From Diabrotica undecimpunctata (lineage: Eukaryota; Arthropoda; Insecta; Coleoptera; Chrysomelidae), in NCBI RefSeq assembly GCF_040954645.1, contig NC_092807.1:25567809-25631808 (forward strand): DNA of 64,000 nt. Reading direction: 5' to 3'. Within the stretch, counting starts at the first letter, position 1. Every line of letters begins with the position of its first letter. Shown one piece after another: positions 24,657-32,500 of the stretch. The translations under genes were made by a program, and so were the position numbers. The notes under the pieces are model-generated. The model searched no databases, was not told the origin of the DNA, and saw nothing but the letters and a program-made list of their open reading frames with translations.

Positions 24657-25227
24657 TAGAATCTATGGAGAGGGCATCACGTGACTAAAAACGACCTCAC
24701 TTCGGCCATATTGTTTTGCCACTTTTGACAGATCGTATATGTTTGTTGTTTTTCGAATATTTTTAGTTTTATAATACTTTTATAGAAACTGTAATAATAT
24801 ATTGTGATAGTGCATAATAATGGTTTCTTGTTCTCAACGTAGTTGCAGTGGCAGAAGCAATGTTAATAAAAAATCTTTAGGAATAACGTTCTACAGGTTA
24901 GTATACAAATATGTAAACAAAGTAATGGCCCGGACTTCAGAGAATAAATTAATAGTATTTGACTGTATTAATTTATCTTTATGTATAATATATCGTGTTT
25001 TTAGTGTTTACCGCGGGATAAATAAATCATAGTTTATTAAAAATGTATTGCACTTTTTTAGATTATGATTAAATCTTCTGATTAACTAGTCATATTTTTA
25101 TAGTAGTTTTAATATTATTGAGTCCGGCCATGATCCCACCGCCATATTGATCACAGTTAGCCACGCCTACCTACGCCGTTTTTAGTACATACGTTAATAT
25201 GCTCATAGCTTCTCCATAGATTCTATC
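24657..25227 (+). mobile_element. MITE with a THAP-type first exon
   Basis: TAGAATCTATGGAGA on the left is repeated in reverse at the right end (TCTCCATAGATTCTA). The roughly 570-base body carries a small exon that looks like the start of a THAP zinc finger. It is probably an internally deleted derivative of a P-element-like transposon. Confidence 0.5.
24820..24896 (+). pseudogene. THAP domain N-terminal exon remnant
   Basis: The ATG opens MVSCSQRSCSGRSNVNKKSL and continues GITFYR, then meets a donor (ACAG followed by GTTAGT). The CxxxxC spacing near the N-terminus and the GITFYRF-like end fit the first third of a THAP (C2CH) DNA-binding domain, the P-element DNA-binding module. No downstream exon is present before the right terminus, so it encodes no complete protein. 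Confidence 0.45.
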
Positions 25228-25269
25228 TCGATGCTTACATCTACAAAATCTACAAAGTAGATATAAAAT

Positions 25270-25304
25270 ACAGTGCTCCACAAAATTAGTGCAACACTTT
25301 TTTG
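25270..25304. repeat. Solo terminus of a Tc1/mariner-like repeat
   Basis: ACAGTGCTCCACAAAATTAG followed by TGCAACACTTTTTTG is the same family of terminus as at 20805, 40072 and 50032. Confidence 0.4.
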
Positions 25305-25439
25305 TTTTTGGTTCTTAGTGACAAAATATCAGAGGCGGACTCCAGGTAAAAATAATAATACAGCGATTTTATTTCAAGACCTCCATTTTATTGTAAAAAA
25401 ATATTTTATTGCTTAATTTGATAGCTATAGAAATCATAT

Positions 25440-26010
25440 AATAATAATACAAACATTACTAATACTGTTTCACTGAAGATCCTTTTTGTCTGGGGGATCA
25501 TCTCATTCTGGGTTTAGTTTTACAGTTTCTGCTGTGGCTTCGTCATTTCCACTACTTTTCTCCATTCTTTTCTCCCTTTGATTGTCCTTTCTATATTTCT
25601 AATTTCCGTACTCCTTAAGTCTTCTTCCACTCGTTGTCTCCATCTCAGTTTAGGTCCGCCTCTGGTTCTTTTCTCTCTTCTCTCTTTTCATTATATGTCC
25701 ATACCATCTAACTTTTATTGCACTAATTATGTTCTCTTGACCCATCCATTCTTGTATTTCCTCATTCATCCATTGTCTTATATTCTCTTCGTTTTCTTTC
25801 TTTGGTCCAAATATTTTTCTGATATTCTTCTTCTCAAAAACTTTTAATTGCTCTTCTTCTCTTGCTGTTAATGTAAATGTTTCTGCAGCATATACTACTA
25901 TTGGTCTTATGGTCGTATTGTAGATTTTCATTTTTGTATTTCGGCTTATCTTGTAGCATGCAGAAAATCCCTTGAAAAATATGTTATATTCAAGAATAAG
26001 AAATTTTGTA
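25440..26010 (-). pseudogene. RTE-like LINE C-terminal fragment
   Basis: The minus-strand frame reads SRNTKMKIYNTTIRPIVVYA, ETFTLTAREEEQLKVFEKKN, IRKIFGPKKENEENIRQWMN and AIKVRWYGHIMKREK, the C-terminal segment of RTE-like LINEs. The expected RGRP-type tail follows in another frame near 25640. It is a 5'-truncated copy. Confidence 0.8.
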
Positions 26011-27400
26011 GTATGTCCCTGGGCCAAGTATTAAATATTTCCGTTTCTCTGTTTACATTGTGAGGTAAAAAAAAAATTTCAAATTCTAGTTATTTACTAC
26101 GACGAAAATATTTTTTTATTGATTTGTACGTGTTAGTTTTAAACTGGAAATGTTTCAAGGTTATTTTGCGATATTGTTTGAAATGTCTGACGAGAATTTT
26201 GGGTTTAAGGGGAAGGAAAATGGTAGGAGCCGCTAAGCCGGTATACAACATCGAGGGGTGTGAATTCAAGTTTAGGTTGGAAGTTTTGGTCAAAGGGGAC
26301 ACACGTCGTTATGTAGTTTGCAGAAGCCCGCAAATTTGTCGAAGAAAAAGTGATTTTTACTCAAAGTAATGTGTCAACTCCGAACGAGTAATCACTGTTT
26401 TTTTGTTGGGTGCCATATCTCATATGAGAGATTTTAAATGGCGTTTTAAGGAGACGAGTTTGTGTTCCAGCCAGTGCTAGCTTCCACTCTCACTTTCTTA
26501 TACCTGGTCGTCGTTTCAGATCTACCCCCGAAATTTTAGTATATCCAGTTTCCAGCCTCAGAAATGTTAAAAAAAGTAACTTTAGTGCAATCCAGGTAAC
26601 ATTTTTGTAATTTATTTTTAAAAGAAGAATAAACATTTTAATAATAATTTGCTTTCGTTAAATATTTAAAAATTTGTAATAATTAAAATTATATGTCTTA
26701 GGGCGTAGTTAGCTGTCATTTTAATTGTTATCCGTTTTAAATTTAATGTCTTAAGTAATCGTTCTATACAAGTTAGAATAAAGGTGTTGCAGTTTCGCAA
26801 CGATATACATATAAACATTTATTAAAAATTAACAGACTTTTTGTTAGTATTGATTCTCCCCGTAGTATATTTAAACGATAGTTGCGTGTACAAGGGCACA
26901 GCCGTTTTAAGAACTAATTTACGAGACGAGCCATCTGCGAAATAACACCAGATGTGTTTGAGATAAGGAATTCTATCATCTACAAAATCAGAGTCGAGTT
27001 TTATCTCTCAAACCACATAGATGTGTGCATGCGTTTTCGGTTAAGAGTACCTCACATAATTCGTATCGGTCTTGCGACCGAGAGATTTGTAAACTGCAGT
27101 AAGGGTGGTTCATTATCAACTTCGTATGGTTTCTGTGCGTCGGTGAAAAAGTTTTTTGCGATAGCGGTGGTGCTATCATTTCATGGGGTAAAGTACACCT
27201 TATACTATTTGTTGCCAAAATTACATTGCTGCATATATCAAGTAAGTTTACTTGGTATATAGATGGCATATTTGCTTAGAAATTTATATCAGTTGTACCG
27301 CGATCGCGATTGAATTTTATTGAGAACATTTTACGTTTGGTTAAACGTTATTACCTTTACGTAGATTTGTATATTTATAAGACTGAATTAATTTCACTAT
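26011..27400. other. Unassigned stretch with one repeated segment
   Basis: Frames at 26124-26369 and 26954-27262 have no recognisable family. A segment near 27160-27200 (GATAGCGGTGGTGCTATCAT..GGGGTAAAGT) recurs inverted at 36745-36795, which shows that this part is interspersed repeat. Confidence 0.35.
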
Positions 27401-28328
27401 TTTTGAAGTTATACTTCTATACGCGCGCTCCACGTTGGAAATTTGTATGGGAGTGAATCTGTGAAACCATTACATATGTAAGATAATGAGTAAGAGAGAG
27501 ACAGAAGATATATTTTCTCTCTCTTCCTCTCTCGAATATAAAAATGTTCCTTTTGTATATATAATTTAATATTATATATATTATATAAAGATATATATAC
27601 CTATAATAAAATATTTATTAATATTATTATTTATGTGCTATGTTTTGTATTATTTATTAAATGTTCATAATTATATTAGCCTTTTGTATTTCAAAATAAT
27701 AATCTCAATAAATCACTGTATGATCCAGAACTGTCAATTTTGAAATATCTTTGTGTCATGTCCTCTGTAGTATAGTAGTCGGTATCCCGCCTGTCACGCG
27801 GGAGACCGGGGTTCGATTCCCAGTCGGGGAGGACTTTTTTATTAATATTATTACATTATTGTCATTTTTAAATACTTATGGATATTGAATTTTAATTTGT
27901 ATTGTATTATTATATGGAATTATGTTGCACTGTATTGTAGTGTATTTTTTTATGTATATTATTGCCATTTTTAAATACTTATAAATATTGCAGTTTAATT
28001 TGTATTGTATTATTATATTAATATATTATATCATTAACAAAATAAACAATGAATTTCACTGCAGAGTATGTGTAAAAAAATTTTTGCATTAAACTCCTTT
28101 CATACATATATGAAAATAAAAATATACATTTTCAAAACATTGATTCAATCCTTCATTGTTAGTAAGTTGTTATTAATTCTGTTTCTCTTTCTGCTATGTC
28201 TTACCTATAGAATTACATATGTAATGATTGTGCAGATTGACTCCCAAATAAATTTGTAACGCCGAATGCGTGTATAGAAGTGTAACTTCCACCGGCAGTC
28301 CCACTGGACTGCCACACCCGTTTTTTTT
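27401..28328. mobile_element. TIR repeat carrying a tRNA-Asp-like gene, copy 1
   Basis: Imperfect terminal inverted repeats of about 80 bases begin GAAGTTATACTTCTATACGC on the left and, in reverse complement, GAAGTTACACTTCTATACAC on the right, both running through AAATTT.T.TGGGAGT.AATCTG to CATTACATATGTAA. The right end adds a hairpin (GGCAGTCC with GGACTGCC) and a poly-T. The middle holds the tRNA-like gene and A+T-rich tandem text. This copy is uninterrupted, 928 bases. Confidence 0.65.
27761..27831 (+). tRNA. tRNA-Asp(GTC)-like gene inside TIR repeat, copy 1
   Basis: The cloverleaf is recognisable: acceptor TCCTCTG, A box TAGTATAGTAG, anticodon arm CCCGC-CTGTCAC-GCGGG with GTC, T arm CGGGG-TTCGATT-CCCAG with B box GGTTCGATTCC, then 3' acceptor TCGGGGA and G. 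One mismatch in the T stem and one in the acceptor suggest a degenerate or tRNA-derived copy. A TTTTTT run follows within 6 bases, so Pol III transcription is possible. Confidence 0.7.
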
Positions 28329-29151
28329 GTATGTATACCATAGCGTTTACGTGATGAGTTTATTAATTGCATGAATTTTATTATTAATTTAATACTCCGT
28401 AAAATATTTTTCTTGTACAATTTTTGCTGTAGTATTAGAAACATTGACTTTATAAACGAATCTTTATAGTCTTCGCCATTGCCTTTTTCACGTTAAAGGC
28501 ATAGTCCTCGAGAATTTTTGCTAGTTCCGTTATGGTAGTACATCTTTAAAGCGGAAAATTTCTCACCCGTAGGAACTCTGAAAATTGGGTCCAAATAGAG
28601 CTTCTGGACCTGTGCGTGTTCAATGGGACATTTTCCGAAACCAATTTTTTTATTTCTTCACCTGTCCAAAATTAATATATGTCCAATATTGATTATGACG
28701 TTTGTCAAACTGGCAACAATAGAATTACCAGACACCTTCGTGACGGATCTGTCATAATTTTGTTGTTGAGAAATCACGGGCAGGAAGGAAACGTGGCGTT
28801 GCTATGACGTTTTATCAGTTAAAAATAGACTAGTGAAATAGTTAGCAATAAACATTTTACAACTTATGTTAAATCAACTTCAAAACTGGGCATTACAAAC
28901 TGGATTCAATGTTTTGCAGAAAAAACTCAATACTTTATCTATTAATATAAAAGGCTATGATGACAAGTCATACCGTTTGTCCAGTAAGGTAACGACGCCA
29001 CCTAGGAAAGAAATCTGAACTACTAACATTTTAATTTCAATAATATTTTGTTCTTGGTTGATTTATTGCTAATTCATTTTACAAATTGATGATTCAAATA
29101 TTGTTTTTGATCGTTTTATGATGGGGATAGAATAGTTCGTCGGATCATAAC
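28329..29151. other. Unassigned stretch with a short LINE scrap
   Basis: A piece at 28864-28920 reads LMLNQLQNWALQTGFNVLQK, resembling the post-YADD segment of Jockey-type RTs. The rest has no recognisable content. Confidence 0.35.
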
Positions 29152-29155
29152 GTAT
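29152..29155. repeat. Left 4-bp target-site duplication (GTAT)
   Basis: GTAT directly precedes the 5' LTR and is repeated at 35457-35460 directly after the 3' LTR. Confidence 0.85.
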
Positions 29156-29439
29156 TGTTACAAACATGCTCTCGGCATGGCCCAGGTAACGGTTGCATTG
29201 CATCTCTAATACCCTTCCAGAAGCTTCTCCGTGTATCGAGTGCGAGAGAGAATAACCGGTCACGTAGGCGAACTAGAGGTGGGACAACGCCAGAATATTC
29301 TCGAACGTAGTAACTGTAGTATATATATAGGTAACAATGTTAGAAGTAAGTTAGTCGTTAAGATACTACCGAACTGTAAAGTTATAAATAAATATACGTA
29401 TATAAATTCGAACCGCTCGTTTTATTTAATCTCGCTACA
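29156..29439 (+). repeat. 5' LTR of Ty3/gypsy element
   Basis: The 284-base LTR runs from TGTTACAAAC to CTCGCTACA. By eye it is identical to the 3' LTR at 35173-35456. It holds a TATATATA stretch near 29318 and an AATAAA at 29387-29392, plausible promoter and poly(A) signals. Confidence 0.95.
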
Positions 29440-29460
29440 GTTGGTGTCCGGTGTGAGATT
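29440..29460 (+). promoter_or_regulatory. Presumed primer-binding site
   Basis: GTTGGTGTCCGGTGTGAG directly follows the 5' LTR and starts with the TGG expected opposite a tRNA CCA end after two bases. The TGGTGTC start is reminiscent of tRNA-Leu-type sites, but I cannot assign the tRNA. Confidence 0.6.
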
Positions 29461-29599
29461 TGCAAATAAATTCAGCAGTGACTTTTGAAAAAGACTTTTA
29501 AACTTTTGAAAAGTATTGTTCGTCGGGAACATCCGCGTAGTTCGGTAGTGTCCTTTGTACGAAAGAACATTTAAAAAGTACGTGTGTGCCTGACCAAAG

Positions 29600-32500
29600 A
29601 TGCTGCTAGTACAACTCTCAGTAAAACAGTTGCGAGAGCAACTAGAAGAACGCGATGAAGATTGCAGCGGGTCCAAGAAGATCCTCCAAGAACGACTGAA
29701 GAATGTTCTTAACAAGAATGGAGATGACCCAGAGACATTCCAGTTTCAGTCAGCGGAAGAAGCAGTTTTAATGAAGATAGAAGAAACTTCTAACAAAATT
29801 GAAGAATCTTCTAAAAAAACTGATGATAAATTCGAGACTGTTTCCAAAAGATTCGATGAAACGTCTCAAATGATAGAAGAATCTTCTAAAAAAAATGATG
29901 ATAAATTCGAGACTGTTTCCAAAAGATTCGATGAAACGTCTCAAATGATTGAAGAATCTTCTCGAAAGAATGATGAAAGATTTAATGAAACGTCTCAAAC
30001 TATTAAAGAAATAGCTAGACAAAACGACGAGAAATTCGAAAATATGTCTAGAAGATTCGACGAAGTATGTAATCAAAACAATGACAAATTTGAAGAAGTC
30101 ACAAGAACATTCGATAACATACAGAAAAATGTAAACAACGTAGAAGAGAAGATCAAACAATTAGAGAGCATGATAACTAATACAAAAGTGCTACCACCAG
30201 TTAATACAATAGCCTTAGATCCGGTAGTGAAAGAAGAATCACCTAGAGACGAAACAACACATAATATGAGATTCAAATTGCCACCATTTGATGGAAAGTC
30301 TTCTTGGTCCATATACCTTAGACAATTTGAAGCTATTGCGACAGCCAATCATTGGACAGAACAAGAAAAAGCTGTTTCCTTGACTGCTGCTTTACGAGGT
30401 GATGCTGCAGATATCCTAAGATCGATTCCTAAGGGTCAAGAAAAATGTTACCAGACCTTGTTCACTCGACTAGACAAACGTTACGGAGATGCCCATCTAC
30501 AACCAGTGTACAAAGTACAAATAAGAAGTAGAATCCAACGAGCAAGTGAGAGTTTGCAAGAGTTTGAAGCAGATGTTGCTCGTATAGTGCGGTTGGCTTA
30601 TCCGGAGGTACCAGACAACATTTTGGAAGAAATTGCTGTAGATGCCTTCGTCAATGGGTTAAGAGACGTTGAACTACAGAAAGCTTTACGACTAGCAAGA
30701 CCGAAAGTTTTAGATGAAGCGCTCGCTATTGCCTTAGAACATGAAACAGCTAGTCAAGCTTCACGGAGCTATCGAGTACGAACCTCTGAAGAGAGCGACG
30801 AACAAAACGAGAAACGTCTGGAGGAAATCGTACGGAAAGTAGTTCGTGACATGATGCCGAAGAGACGTGAACCCAGATGTTGGAATGGTAACGACGTAGG
30901 TCACATTCGTCGTAAATTGCAAGAAAATAATACAACAGTCAGAAAACTAGAACGGGTCGACAACAAGGGGCAACTGCCGACCTCGAGAAACACAGCCCCC
31001 ATAGTAACTGTGAACATTACGTCCTCAGGTGGAATTCATAGCTTGTACATAGAGGGTCGTATCAATAATAAAAGTAGATCGTTTTTGGTAGATACAGGTG
31101 CAACGAGAACTATTGCACGGCCAGAAATAGTACGAGGCCATCTTAAATTATTGCCTGCAACAGTAAAGCTTAGAACAGCAACTGGTGAGATAATTAATAC
31201 ATATGGCGAGGCTAATCTGTCAGTATCCATTGGCCAGACCACAGTGAAACATACAGTATTAATTGCAGAGATCTCCGATGAGTTCATATTGGGGATGGAT
31301 TTACTAAGGAAAGTTGGGGCTGTATTGAATGTCAAAGATGGAGTTCTCGAGATCAGTGGTGAAGAGTTGCCGTTTCATGAAGACAAAGAAGATGTTATCA
31401 GCTTAATAACTACTTGTGACGTAACAATACCCGGTAATAGTGAGAAAATTTTGATGACCAGACCTGATGGTTACTGCCGAGAGGGAAGTTTAAGGATGGT
31501 CGAAGATGTGAATAATGCCGAGTTCCTAACGGCAAAAGCTTTGGTCAGAATTCGAGATGTCGTTCCTGTAAGAGTTATGAATTTAAAGGGAACTGCTATT
31601 AAGTTAAGTAAAAGAACTTTGATCGGACAGTGTGTTCCCGTGGCTTCGATTTGTTCCATGAATACTAATGAGAAACCGTCGAAATCTAAGTATCCAAAGG
31701 AGCTTGTTGAGACGATGATTAAAACGTGCCAAGATCTTGATGATGAACGAACTAAAAAAGTGAAGTCTATGCTGATAGAATTTCAAGATGTTTTTGCCAT
31801 GGATAAGAAGGATAATGGCAAAACAAGCATAGTAAAGCATAAAATTAATACCGGAGACGCTCAGCCAATCAGACAACAACCTAGACGACTTCCATTTTCG
31901 AAAAGAGATGAAGCCGAAGACATCATCAAAGATATGAACAAACAAGGGGTAATTGAACCATCAAACAGTCCATGGACATCACCAGTAGTCCTAGTAAAGA
32001 AGAAAGATGGTTCAACACGTTTTTGTATTGACTACCGACAGCTCAATGCAGTAACTAAAAAAGATAGTTATCCTTTGCCCCGAATAGACGATACTTTGGA
32101 TACACTTTCTGGTTCTCGTTGGTTCTCCACACTCGATCTGAAAAGTGGATATTGGCAAGTAGACATGGAGCCAGCTGATCGTGAAAAAACCGCATTCTCG
32201 ATAGGATCAGGGCTTTGGCAGTTTACAGTTATGCCCTTTGGTTTATGTAATGCCCCGGCCACATTTGAAAGATTAATGGAGGCAGTTTTAAGAGGTCTAA
32301 CATGGAAAACATGCCTGGTTTATTTGGATGATGTAATTGTGGTTGGAAGATCCTTCGATGAACATGCCAATAATCTGACAGAAGTCTTTCAACGATTGAG
32401 GGCAGCGAATTTAAAGTTAAGTCCAAAGAAATGTCACTTGTTTCGACGAGAAGTGAAGTACTTGGGACATATTGTAGCAAGTAATGGTGTAACAGCTGAT

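Noticed and set aside
26954..27262. 102-codon plus-strand frame with hydrophobic C-terminus.
   Set aside because: It overlaps a block that is repeated inverted near 36.8 kb and has no family likeness; more likely repeat than gene.
27761..27831. Calling the tRNA-Asp-like genes ordinary functional host tRNAs.
   Set aside because: All three sit at the same place within a TIR repeat and carry stem mismatches, so they are better described as tRNA-derived cargo, though transcription remains possible.
29231..29488. 85-codon frame across the 5' LTR (and its twin at 35248-35529).
   Set aside because: It lies inside the LTR, is present in both LTRs by identity, and has no family similarity; it is chance coding in a regulatory repeat.
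29768..30160. Long minus-strand frames rich in Phe/Ile opposite the Gag leader.
   Set aside because: They mirror the coiled-coil tandem repeats of the true plus-strand protein and have no independent support.
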